DNA from: Thioalkalivibrio sp.
GTDB taxonomy: Bacteria > Pseudomonadota > Gammaproteobacteria > Ectothiorhodospirales > Ectothiorhodospiraceae
Direction: 5' to 3'
Assembly (NCBI GenBank): GCA_007136145.1
Contig: SLHN01000189.1
Location: 1 to 21,055 of the forward strand
DNA length: 21,055 nt
How positions within the stretch are numbered: position 1 is the first letter of the stretch; the number at the start of each line of letters is the position of its first letter. Below, piece by piece: positions 1 to 6,246 of this stretch. The position numbers and the translations under genes were made by a program. The notes under the pieces were generated by a model, which searched no databases, was not told the DNA's origin, and saw only the letters and a program-made list of their open reading frames with translations.

Positions 1-21
1 CGCGTCCCGGACCTGTCGAAT

Positions 22-95
22 TGGGGGATCGTCTAGCGGTAGGACTACGGACTCTGACTCCGTCAACCCAGGTTCGAATCCTGGTCCCCCAGCCA
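22..95 (+). tRNA. tRNA-Gln (anticodon CUG)
   Basis: A full cloverleaf can be folded. The acceptor arms are TGGGGGA (22-28) and TCCCCCA (85-91), with discriminator G92 and an encoded CCA at 93-95. The anticodon stem ACGGA/TCCGT encloses the loop CTCTGAC, giving anticodon CTG, which reads CAG (glutamine). The T-arm carries the usual GGTTCGAATCC. The promoter is not in the window; only 21 bases precede the gene, so it may belong to an upstream tRNA cluster. The CCA end lies inside the foot of the hairpin that follows directly, and the last 20 or so bases of the gene are copied 166 bp downstream. Confidence 0.97.
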
Positions 96-134
96 ACATG
101 CCCAAGGCCCCCTCGTGGGGCCTTGGGCATGTTG
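94..134 (+). terminator. Hairpin directly after tRNA-Gln, likely terminator or processing signal
   Basis: A perfect 18-bp inverted repeat: 94-111 pairs with 117-134 around the 5-base loop CTCGT. There is no T-run after it, so it is not a textbook intrinsic terminator. Its position, starting within the CCA of the tRNA, fits 3'-end formation or termination without a U-tract. A second hairpin of the same design lies 166 bp downstream. Confidence 0.55.
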
Positions 135-259
135 ATAGGAGCGTCCCAGGGTTCGGACCTGGAAGGTTCGAGTGCGGAGCGAAGCGGAGCCCCACGGTCG
201 CGCGGAGCGTGGCCGCCCGAAGGGCGAGGCCGCAGGCCGAGTCATCCTGGTCCCCCAGC

Positions 260-300
260 CAACACGCTCAAGGCCCCCTCGCGGGGCCTTGAGCGTGTTG
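260..300 (+). terminator. Second copy of the tRNA-linked hairpin
   Basis: An 18-bp inverted repeat with arms 260-277 and 283-300 and loop CTCGC. Compared with the hairpin at 94-134, two stem positions differ and both are compensated on the other arm: T-A becomes C-G and C-G becomes T-A. The fold has therefore survived divergence of the two copies. Whether it still terminates transcription cannot be told from sequence. Confidence 0.45.
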
Positions 301-381
301 ATGGGAGCGTTCCAGAGTTCGGACCTGGAAGGTTCGAGTGCGGAGCGGAGCGGAGCCCCACGGTCGCGCGCAGCGTGGCCG

Positions 382-1254
382 TTAGGTGTTGGCCCGGCGC
401 ATCCGGGCCTCGACCCGTGCTGCGGTCAACAGCCGATGGTCCACCACTTCGGGATATAGGGGATGAAACCGCTCGACGTCGAACACGTGCTCTCGAGCAG
501 CCTGTTCGAGGCGATGCCGCACGGGACGCGACAGGCCATGAATCATCAGTAGCCGAGGCGCGAGCCTGCGGATATAGAGATCGCAGAGAAGCTGGTGCTG
601 TTCTTCCCGCCAGTCTTCGCGGATCAGGCAGGCTGGAAAGTTGTCCCCCGACGGCTCCTTTCGCTCGAACCAGACAGCTCTGGGTTTCCTGCCTGCGCGC
701 TCCGCGACCAGCCCCTCGAGACGATGGTTGACAGGCGGTACGTAGGTGGTCTGCGGGGCTTCCGGTGGCTGCACTTTCAGTTCGGCGGCGGGCATGGGGT
801 GCCACTCGGGAAGCGGGGGTGTCAGTGCCATTGTCTCCTCGTCGTCACTGGTATACAGCAACGCGAGCGGTGTTTCGTCCTGAGCATCCAGAAGCCAGTA
901 CTCGTAATGGTCCGTCGGCTCGAAAGGCAGGCGCGCGGCGTTCACCGCCTCCAAGAGGCGGTTGCCCGCCGAGCGGACTTCGTCGGGATCCAAGGCGGGG
1001 TGCAAGGGATGTTGCTCCAGGCGACCCCCCCTGATCGTTGCGATTGCGGCGTAGTTGTATCCGACGATGCGGGTGTAACTTGAACCCGGATGGGCTCGTT
1101 GCCCCTGAGGCTGCTGGCGCGGGTCAACCGGTAGCTTGTACTGAATCGACCAGTAGTTGCCGTCCATGCTCAGGGCGCGCGCTGGACCCATGTCGGCGAT
1201 CTGGACCACGCCAACGAACGGCAGCAGCAGTCTCCTCGAGTATGTTTTGATCAC
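382..1254 (-). CDS. Hypothetical protein, 290 aa
   Basis: I do not recognise this family. The best start is GTG at 1254, because GGAGG lies 7 bases before it on the minus strand; a TTG at 1272 would extend the frame but has no such site. The stop is TAA at 382-384, right at the edge of the tRNA-linked repeat. The protein begins VIKTYSRRLLLPFVGVVQIA. It has no signal peptide or clear membrane segment, is rich in Arg, Glu and Pro, and appears soluble. The middle holds acidic and aromatic stretches (DHYEYWLLDAQDE) and the C-terminal third is strongly basic and helical. No catalytic motif stands out. It is transcribed away from the SRPBCC/LOV pair and has no same-strand partner. Codon use and the ribosome binding site support a real gene. 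Confidence 0.75.
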   Translation of the reverse strand: MIKTYSRRLLLPFVGVVQIADMGPARALSMDGNYWSIQYKLPVDPRQQPQGQRAHPGSSYTRIVGYNYAAIATIRGGRLEQHPLHPALDPDEVRSAGNRLLEAVNAARLPFEPTDHYEYWLLDAQDETPLALLYTSDDEETMALTPPLPEWHPMPAAELKVQPPEAPQTTYVPPVNHRLEGLVAERAGRKPRAVWFERKEPSGDNFPACLIREDWREEQHQLLCDLYIRRLAPRLLMIHGLSRPVRHRLEQAAREHVFDVERFHPLYPEVVDHRLLTAARVEARMRRANT

Positions 1255-1333
1255 GTAAATGCCTCCGACCAAGATTTATCACGCCGACAATGGCCTCGCT
1301 AACGGTCTGTGCGGGCTGCGGATGCAGAGCAGC

Positions 1334-1365
1334 GGTGCTTGATCGAAACGTGTCGATCAAGCACC
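1334..1365. repeat. Perfect 13-bp inverted repeat (hairpin or operator)
   Basis: GGTGCTTGATCGA (1334-1346) pairs perfectly with TCGATCAAGCACC (1353-1365) around the 6-base loop AACGTG. It lies 80 bases before the minus-strand gene that starts at 1254. There is no T-run on either side. It could be an operator for that gene or an RNA hairpin. Confidence 0.55.
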
Positions 1366-1384
1366 GGGTTCGTCCCTCCGGTCC

Positions 1385-1412
1385 AGCCCCGGGACGATTC
1401 ATCGCCGGGGCT
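1385..1412 (-). terminator. GC-rich hairpin, possible minus-strand terminator
   Basis: AGCCCCGG (1385-1392) pairs with CCGGGGCT (1405-1412), with an inner CGAT/ATCG continuation. On the minus strand it comes directly after the TGA at 1412-1414 that ends a doubtful ORF. No T-tract follows, so termination is only a suggestion. Confidence 0.3.
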
Positions 1413-1687
1413 CACCTCTGGCACTTGTTCGACTCGATTTCTCGCTGGAGTTTCCCGCTGTCCAAGCCGCACTGGAAATGCATTGGTATACCGCCGCCCG
1501 GCTGTTTGGCCTTGGACTCGGCGATGCTGGTATTCTCGGATTCATTGGGTCGGTAAGGTGCCAAACATGTCGTCCCTTTCCGGTATGGAAGCAATGGGCT
1601 CCCATTCGAGAAGAATCCCGTCTGACCGCTGATCTGTTGTTCGTTGTGTTTTCCCTGTGAACCGCCTTCATGGAAATCGTTTGAGCG

Positions 1688-2134
1688 ATGGTAAAGGCCC
1701 AGTCGAGAACCCTGATCCGGTGCCCACTGCCCGATGTGTACGGTTTCGTGGTGGATGATTTCGTGCGCAACTACCCTCGCTGGTCCCCGGAAGTGCAGCA
1801 ACTGCGACCCTTGACCGATGGTCCGCTGGATCTCGGCTGGGCCGCTTTTCAGGTTCGGATCGATCAGGGGCGGCGGACGGAAACCGATTTCCGAGTGGTA
1901 GCGCTCGATCCCCAGCGGCGAGTGAGTTTCAAGGGGATTCGGGACCCTTTCGTCATCGACTATCGATTCGACCCGCTAGGGCAGGATACGCAGCTGACAT
2001 TCAGCTTCGAGCTTGCGAAGCTCGGATTCGCGCTGCGCCCGTTCGAGAAGCTCATTCGGTTTGCGGTTCAGGATGGCACGGAGCGGGTTGTGCGCAACCT
2101 GAAGGCATTGGTCGAGCGAGAGCTCGGCCGGTAA
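1688..2134 (+). CDS. SRPBCC-fold protein (coenzyme Q-binding / polyketide cyclase-like), 148 aa
   Basis: Length and pattern fit a single-domain SRPBCC (START-like) protein, a fold with a deep hydrophobic pocket for lipids or aromatic ligands. Visible signs are the N-terminal strand and helix (SRTLIRCPLPDVYGFVVDDFVRNYPRWSP, residues 6-34, where family members have the 'vwdvltDferyp.W' pattern), then alternating strands (FRVVALDPQRRVSFKG, then FDPLGQDTQLTFSFEL), and a long C-terminal helix ending in LVERELGR. Ligand and role cannot be told from sequence. The start is the ATG at 1688, which has only a weak ribosome binding site. The LOV gene begins 48 bases downstream on the same strand, so the two may share a transcript. 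Another assignment within the same superfamily is possible. Confidence 0.7.
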   Translation: MVKAQSRTLIRCPLPDVYGFVVDDFVRNYPRWSPEVQQLRPLTDGPLDLGWAAFQVRIDQGRRTETDFRVVALDPQRRVSFKGIRDPFVIDYRFDPLGQDTQLTFSFELAKLGFALRPFEKLIRFAVQDGTERVVRNLKALVERELGR

Positions 2135-2182
2135 TCGACGGGATCAATTCGCGTTTGAGTTCATTTTTAACCGGAGCGCCTG

Positions 2183-2635
2183 ATGCTGTTTACCGCCGAA
2201 AAAGACATGGGAATCATTCCCCACGTGCTCACCCAGATCCTGGACACCTGTGTCAATGGCGTGACGCTCTCGGATCCGGATTTACCGGACAACCCCATCG
2301 TTTACGCCAACTCCGTGTTCGAGCGCATGACGGGCTACAGCCGCGACGAAATCCTCGGTCACAACTGCCGTTTCCTTCAGGGTGAGGAGCGCGATCAGCC
2401 TGGGCTGGCGGAGATTCGTGCCGCACTCGCGGAACATCGCCCCGTCGAGGTCACGCTGCGTAATTTCCGCAAGGACGGGACTCTTTTTTACAACCGGCTC
2501 TCGATCCAACCGCTGCGCGACGCCGGGGGTCGCCTCATCTACTATCTCGGCGTGCAATATGACGTCACCGAACTGGAGAATGCCCGGGCTGAGGTAGAGC
2601 GGCTAGGGGGGATGCTGGCAGCACATCGAAAATAG
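2183..2635 (+). CDS. Stand-alone short LOV blue-light photoreceptor, 150 aa
   Basis: A PAS domain of the LOV class that should bind FMN and form a light-driven cysteinyl-flavin adduct. The signature GHNCRFLQG (residues 59-67) places the reactive cysteine at Cys62, with Arg63, Gln66 and Arg79 (AEIR) for flavin phosphate contacts. Asn94 and Asn104 in NFRKDGTLFYN and Gln125 in GVQYDVTE match the residues that hold and sense the flavin ring. NPIVYANSVFERMTGYSRDE (residues 37-56) is the standard PAS front. About 20 residues precede the core, and a C-terminal helix (TELENARAEVERLGG) follows, as in short LOV proteins, whose helices mediate dimerisation. There is no kinase, GGDEF, EAL or HTH domain, so output must pass through a partner. 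GGAG lies 8 bases before the ATG. The upstream neighbour is the SRPBCC gene. Confidence 0.93.
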   Translation: MLFTAEKDMGIIPHVLTQILDTCVNGVTLSDPDLPDNPIVYANSVFERMTGYSRDEILGHNCRFLQGEERDQPGLAEIRAALAEHRPVEVTLRNFRKDGTLFYNRLSIQPLRDAGGRLIYYLGVQYDVTELENARAEVERLGGMLAAHRK

Positions 2636-2654
2636 CTTGGTCCCGCCGAGGCTG

Positions 2655-2669
2655 CTAGTGGCCCACTAG
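2655..2669. terminator. Short palindrome between convergent genes
   Basis: CTAGTGG (2655-2661) and CCACTAG (2663-2669) form a palindrome around one base, 20 bases after the LOV stop and covering the TAG stop of the minus-strand AspA/AstE-type gene. It may act as a weak two-way terminator, but there is no T-tract. Confidence 0.25.
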
Positions 2670-3700
2670 GAGGTTGTTCCCGGGGGTGCGATATCGAGAG
2701 GTTCCATTAGATAGCAGAGGCAATCCTGGGCGATCACACGGGTGTCCAGGGTGAGCATGGATGGCATCATCGGGCGGTGCAGGCGGATATCCAGGCCGTC
2801 TTCCCGAAGGTAGTGTGGGGTCACATCATTGCCGTGTTCGTCGATTGCAACCAGGGGATTCAGGTTGGCACGCGTCTGCCGGACCAGCGGCGTGCCGGAG
2901 GGCAGAATGCGAAAGTTCATGCGGTCCAGATCCGGTGCCAAGACCACGTCGGCATCCGTTGCCAGACCCACGCGCAGACCGGGCCGAACCCGTACCTGGG
3001 CGACGGTATGGAAGACATTGATGGAACGCGGATCCGGTGGGTGCCCGGGAAACTCGCTCAGGTGCAGGACTGCGTCGATGAACTCCATGGCATGGCGGAT
3101 TCCGGCCTCGTCGCCCGGGTGTCCACACTCAAGCGTCACCGCGGGTGCCAGCGAGGCGAGGGCCATCGAGGCGACTCCGCGCGGCCGAGTGAAGTAGACC
3201 ACCGTGCGCCCAAACAGCGCGGCCAGGTTCAGGAAATCACCCCCGAGGAAATTCACGCAGGCATAGTGCGGGTTCCGTCCCGTATTGTTGTGCAGATCGA
3301 TTGCCGCGAACAGGCCGTCATCGCGCAGGTGCTCAATGATTCGGTCGAACATCAGCCCTTCGGGTGACCCGGGTTGCTCGGTACCCGGCCAGACCCGATT
3401 GAAGTCGGGTTGGTCGTCCAGGTGCCGCTGGTTCAATGCCGCCGCGCGTACGTTTCCGACCACCAGAGTCAGCGCGCGTGGCAGCGCGCGCGCGGCGTAG
3501 CTGTGCAGAAGCCGCTGCACCGCCTGCAAACCCACCGGTTCGTTGCCGTGCAGCAGCAGTACCACCGCAACCGCTGGGCGCCGTCTGCCCGGCAGGCGGA
3601 TGATGGCCGGCCGCGGCACCGTTCGATGGAGACTCTCGGGGGTTGCGGTCAGGAAGCCTTCCGGCAGCTCGTCGTATTCATCGAATAGCTGTGTGCTCAT
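2666..3700 (-). CDS. Succinylglutamate desuccinylase/aspartoacylase-family zinc hydrolase, 344 aa
   Basis: A member of the AstE/AspA branch of the M14 metallopeptidase fold, which cleaves acyl-amino-acid amide bonds with one zinc. The metal site is visible: His51 and Glu54 in HGNEP and His137 in DLHNNTG. Asn101-Arg102 in FNRVWPG should bind the substrate carboxylate, and Glu191 in VTLECGHPGD is the likely catalytic base. The C-terminal third forms the beta-rich domain typical of the group. The start is ATG 3700, overlapping the TGA of the upstream ligase gene as ATGA, so the two are translationally coupled; an upstream in-frame start at 3796 would lie inside that gene. E. coli AstE is of similar size, but no arginine succinyltransferase genes are nearby, so the real substrate is unknown and may be the product of the coupled ligase. 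Confidence 0.87.
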   Translation of the reverse strand: MSTQLFDEYDELPEGFLTATPESLHRTVPRPAIIRLPGRRRPAVAVVLLLHGNEPVGLQAVQRLLHSYAARALPRALTLVVGNVRAAALNQRHLDDQPDFNRVWPGTEQPGSPEGLMFDRIIEHLRDDGLFAAIDLHNNTGRNPHYACVNFLGGDFLNLAALFGRTVVYFTRPRGVASMALASLAPAVTLECGHPGDEAGIRHAMEFIDAVLHLSEFPGHPPDPRSINVFHTVAQVRVRPGLRVGLATDADVVLAPDLDRMNFRILPSGTPLVRQTRANLNPLVAIDEHGNDVTPHYLREDGLDIRLHRPMMPSMLTLDTRVIAQDCLCYLMEPLDIAPPGTTS

Positions 3701-5136
3701 TCGATCTTCCAGGTATGAACTGGTTGCCCGCCTTCCTGCAGAGCGCGGTAAGCCTGGGTCAGGCCCACCATGTCCCGACCGTGGCGTTCCACCCATTGCT
3801 GTTGCCAGGCGCTGCCGGTTTGCCCGGATTGTACCCGGGCCGCGACGATGCCCAGCAAGTGGTCGCGCTCGCTGGCGTCGATCCCCAACCGATCGAGCCC
3901 ATCGGCGGCATGGGGCAAAAGCCGATGCTGGATCAACTGGCGGGTGGGCGTTGGGCCGGCATCGTCCCAGTGCAGGCGGCTTTTCAGCCCATAGCGGGCC
4001 GCGGCGTAGAAGTTGTCGCGCGCGCTGCCGAATGGAAGCAGGCCTGCCCCGTTGCCAGGGGTTGCGACCAGGTGTTCGATCAGCCCGAGCAGGAAGGCGG
4101 TGTTGGCCAGCATGTCTTCCAGAGTCGGGCCGGCGGGCAGGCTGCGGTGTTCGATCCGCAGATTGAGACTGCCGTCGGGGTCGACTCCGACGATCGGACG
4201 GTTCCAGCGCCAGATGGTACCGTTGTGCAGTCGCAGGTGAGGCAGGTCGGGATCGTTTTCCGGAAGCTGGCTCGGCAACAGGATCGGGAAGTGTTCCTGA
4301 TTCTCGACGAAGGCCTCAAGGATACTCTCGCGCAGATAACCGCTGCCGAAGGTCACTCGCCGAACCGGACCCCGCGCGGAATCGCCGAAGCCGCCAACCT
4401 CGACCGCCTGCTCGAACAGGGGGATCCGCGACTCCTCCCATAGCAGTTTGCCGAACACGAACGGGGTGTTGCCGCTGGCCGCAAGCACCGGACCCGATGC
4501 CGCCAAAGCCGCGTTGTAGACGCGGTGGGCAACGGCAGGCTGGGTCTCGACGTGGATCTGGAACGACGTTGCCGCGGCTTCCAGCATCACGTCGCTGTGT
4601 TCGTGGCGCAGATGCTCCTGACCCTCGATCTCCAGGCGCAGCGGCCGCTGGGAGCGGCGTTCGAGCACGGCGCTGTTGAGAGCGCGATAGCGAGTGCGCC
4701 GCGACATGTGGTGCAGGCCGAGGTGTTCCGGCAGCAGAGTCGGGAGCGACCCCGCCATCAGGAGCCCGCCACCCACTTCTCGCGCCGCATCCCGGGCCTT
4801 GGCCAGCGTGATCGACAGTTCCGACAGAATTCTGCAGAAGCAGTCGGGACCCGTTCGGAATACGCTGGAATTGATCTCCACGTTGAACTGGGCAAGCTCC
4901 AGCGTGGCCATCGGGTCGTCGAACTTCTCGAGAAAGGCTTCGTTTTCAGCCAGGGGCGCGCAGGCATCGTCAATCAGCCATGCCTCGATCTCGAATCCGA
5001 GGCGCGGCATCTGCGAACCTGGATCCTCCCGGCTGTGCAGCCAGTGTCCGAGATGCTCCGTTTCGCGCGCCAGGTTTGCGGCGAAGCGCCGAAAGTCCTC
5101 CGGGTGGAAGCGTTCCTCGCTGATGTCTTCACCCAT
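3697..5136 (-). CDS. GCS2-type glutamate-cysteine ligase-like carboxylate-amine ligase, 479 aa
   Basis: Resembles the GCS2 family (YbdK/EgtA-like), ATP-dependent enzymes that join a carboxylate, often the gamma-carboxyl of glutamate, to an amine. Visible landmarks are PRLGFEIEAWLID early in the protein (residues 44-56), where the family has its metal/ATP-binding GxExE-like strand, FNVEINSS (about 84-91), the central SFQIHVET (about 191-198), and LNLRIEHRSLPAGPT (about 324-338) with the conserved acidic and arginine residues. It is cytoplasmic, with no signal peptide. It lies 4 bases after the 147-aa gene and overlaps the zinc hydrolase by 4, so all three are one operon. Pairing with an amidase-type enzyme argues for a dedicated metabolite rather than, or besides, gamma-glutamylcysteine. 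Whether cysteine is the acceptor cannot be read from sequence. Confidence 0.8.
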   Translation of the reverse strand: MGEDISEERFHPEDFRRFAANLARETEHLGHWLHSREDPGSQMPRLGFEIEAWLIDDACAPLAENEAFLEKFDDPMATLELAQFNVEINSSVFRTGPDCFCRILSELSITLAKARDAAREVGGGLLMAGSLPTLLPEHLGLHHMSRRTRYRALNSAVLERRSQRPLRLEIEGQEHLRHEHSDVMLEAAATSFQIHVETQPAVAHRVYNAALAASGPVLAASGNTPFVFGKLLWEESRIPLFEQAVEVGGFGDSARGPVRRVTFGSGYLRESILEAFVENQEHFPILLPSQLPENDPDLPHLRLHNGTIWRWNRPIVGVDPDGSLNLRIEHRSLPAGPTLEDMLANTAFLLGLIEHLVATPGNGAGLLPFGSARDNFYAAARYGLKSRLHWDDAGPTPTRQLIQHRLLPHAADGLDRLGIDASERDHLLGIVAARVQSGQTGSAWQQQWVERHGRDMVGLTQAYRALQEGGQPVHTWKIE

Positions 5137-5140
5137 CGGT

Positions 5141-5584
5141 TCAATCCTCGTCGGCGTCGTCGTGATAAAGGCTTTCCAGCAGCTCCGCCCACTGTTGCTC
5201 GTGTTGTTCGATCAACGCGAGAACCTGTTGCCTGAAGCCCAGATACAGGGTTTCAAAGGATGCGAATTCGTCACCCTCGGAGATCAGCTTTGCCGCTCGG
5301 TCTGTCTGCAGCAAGCTGTTGCGCAGGTTGAGGCTTGCGGCCATCGCGCCTTTCACGCGTTCGCGTTCATGGGGGATCCAGCGCCGATCCGTGAGCAACG
5401 AGCGCAGGTTCTCGCCGACCTCCAGCACCCGCTTGCGCAGTCGGGGCAGGGCGCCAATGGTTCCGCTCTTCAGGTCAGCCCAGACCACGAGGACGATCAG
5501 ATCCGTCCACGTTGCACGGAGTCTGGCTACTGCCGCGGGGTCGAAAGCGAAGGATTTTTCCAGTTGTTCGGGGTCGAAGGGCAT
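5141..5584 (-). CDS. Hypothetical protein, first gene of the ligase/hydrolase operon, 147 aa
   Basis: I do not recognise the family. The protein looks wholly alpha-helical and soluble (FDPAAVARLRATWTDLIVLV, then LPRLRKRVLEVGENLRSLL, then FRQQVLALIEQHEQQWAELLESL), ending in an acidic DDADED tail. There is no catalytic motif. On the minus strand the sequence reads GGAGGC GTG ATG; the ATG at 5584 is preferred because the GGAGG sits 4 bases before it, while the GTG would be only one base away. The stop at 5141 is 4 bases before the ligase start, so it is very likely co-translated. It could be an accessory subunit or regulator of the ligase. The divergent sigma factor gene begins 116 bases away. 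Confidence 0.7.
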   Translation of the reverse strand: MPFDPEQLEKSFAFDPAAVARLRATWTDLIVLVVWADLKSGTIGALPRLRKRVLEVGENLRSLLTDRRWIPHERERVKGAMAASLNLRNSLLQTDRAAKLISEGDEFASFETLYLGFRQQVLALIEQHEQQWAELLESLYHDDADED

Positions 5585-5600
5585 CACGCCTCCATGGTAT

Positions 5601-5612
5601 GCGGTAAACCGC
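5601..5612. promoter_or_regulatory. 12-bp palindrome near the start of the ligase operon
   Basis: GCGGTAAACCGC is a 5-bp inverted repeat around AA, about 16 bases upstream of the ATG at 5584, where it could overlap the promoter or leader of that operon. Short, so chance is possible. Confidence 0.3.
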
Positions 5613-5628
5613 TATGCTGGAATACCGC

Positions 5629-5648
5629 GTTAGCGCCTAGCGTCTAAC
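5629..5648. promoter_or_regulatory. Operator-like palindrome in the divergent intergenic region
   Basis: GTTAG-CGC-CTA-GCG-T-CTAAC: two 8-base half-sites in inverted order, broken by one extra T. It lies between the divergent genes starting at 5584 (-) and 5701 (+), where a regulator could control both. No identity is assigned. Confidence 0.35.
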
Positions 5649-5700
5649 ACCGAACCATAACAAGCAAGATCGCAACGACGGTCGGGTGAGGAGAGAACGA

Positions 5701-6246
5701 ATGGCAACGTGGCTCGCGCAGCGACGTTTGCGGCAGCAGGTATGCGACATGCGGCCACAGCTTTACCGCACTGCCTACGCCTGGTGTCACGACGGAGCTC
5801 TGGCCGACGACCTGGTCCAGGAAGCGATGATAAAGGCATTGACACGTCTGAAAACCTTGCAGGACGAGGCCGCACTGAAGGCCTGGGTGTTTCGGATCAT
5901 GACCAACTGCTACCGGGATTGGGGACGTCGTCAGAAAGATACCGTCGACGTGGATAGTCTGGAACTGCCGTGTGACGATTGCCCGGAGAGCCAGGCCGAG
6001 CGCAGTCGTGTGGTGCGTGACGTGCGCCATGCAATGGCGCAATTGAGTGACGACCATCGCCAGGTGATTGCGCTGGTGGATCTTGAGGGGTTCGCTTATT
6101 CGGAGGTCTCCGAGGTTCTGGAAGTCCCTATCGGAACCGTGATGAGTCGCCTCAGTCGTGCCCGAGCCCAGTTGCGAAAGCTGCTGCTTGAGCAGGCGTC
6201 CGCGGAGTCGCCCACTCTTCGATTGGTCAGAACCCACAATGAATGA
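5701..6246 (+). CDS. ECF-family RNA polymerase sigma factor, 181 aa
   Basis: Sigma-2 region: LADDLVQEAMIKALTRL (residues 34-50), followed by AWVFRIMTNCYRDWGRRQK (61-79), the DNA-melting and -10 reading helices. Sigma-4 region: LSDDHRQVIALVDLEGFAYSEVSEVLEVPIGTVMSRLSRARAQLR (115-159) with the helix-turn-helix for the -35 element. Length fits extracytoplasmic-function sigma factors, and no extra domain is present. A linker with CDDC (91-94) separates the two regions. The ATG at 5701 has AGGAG 7 bases upstream; the in-frame GTG at 5686 has none. The end overlaps the start of the anti-sigma gene by 8 bases, the normal sign of a sigma/anti-sigma pair. Autoregulation is likely but I could not fix a promoter. 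Confidence 0.95.
   Translation: MATWLAQRRLRQQVCDMRPQLYRTAYAWCHDGALADDLVQEAMIKALTRLKTLQDEAALKAWVFRIMTNCYRDWGRRQKDTVDVDSLELPCDDCPESQAERSRVVRDVRHAMAQLSDDHRQVIALVDLEGFAYSEVSEVLEVPIGTVMSRLSRARAQLRKLLLEQASAESPTLRLVRTHNE

Larger units (their letters stand above)
82..384 (+). repeat. Tandem duplication, 166-bp period, carrying a copy of the tRNA-Gln 3' end
   Basis: Unit 1 begins inside the tRNA at 82 and unit 2 begins at 248; each matched landmark is offset by exactly 166 bases. In order, a unit holds the tRNA 3' tail (TGGTCCCCCAGCCAAC), a long hairpin, GTTCGGACCTGGAAGGTTCG (151 and 317), and a GC-rich tract with GAGCGGAGC-type steps. The second copy stops at about 381, against the stop codon of the minus-strand gene ending at 382. 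The second unit has only the acceptor side of the tRNA, so it is not a second tRNA gene. It could be a relic of recombination at the tRNA 3' end or a tRNA-linked repeat family. No integrase is present here. Confidence 0.8.
1255..1687. other. 433-base gap with two hairpins and a possible decayed ORF end
   Basis: No convincing complete gene. Two inverted repeats sit at 1334-1365 and 1385-1412 and are listed separately. On the minus strand, a frame that stops at TGA 1412-1414 reads protein-like for its last 40 or so codons (ends SNKCQR), with the stop lying on the foot of the 1385-1412 hairpin. Upstream it runs only as an antisense frame through the SRPBCC gene, with no ribosome binding site. 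It could be the tail of a decayed gene or chance. The promoters for the flanking divergent genes must also lie here, but none is clear. Confidence 0.35.

Noticed and set aside
248..261. Second tRNA-Gln gene
   Set aside because: Only the last 20 or so bases match; there is no anticodon arm or D arm.
82..384. Attachment site of an integrated element at tRNA-Gln
   Set aside because: The repeat of the tRNA end would fit, but the two copies are only 166 bp apart and no integrase or cargo lies between them.
21..731. Plus-strand frame of 236 codons starting in tRNA-Gln
   Set aside because: It runs through the tRNA, both hairpins and the antisense of the 290-aa gene.
3643..4443. Plus-strand frame of 266 codons
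   Set aside because: Opposite the hydrolase/ligase junction; both minus-strand genes have family motifs and a coupled ATGA overlap.
5652..5682. ECF-type promoter (GAAC, then GGTC) before the sigma gene
   Set aside because: GAACC is present but the spacing to any -10-like GTC does not fit the usual 16-17 bases.
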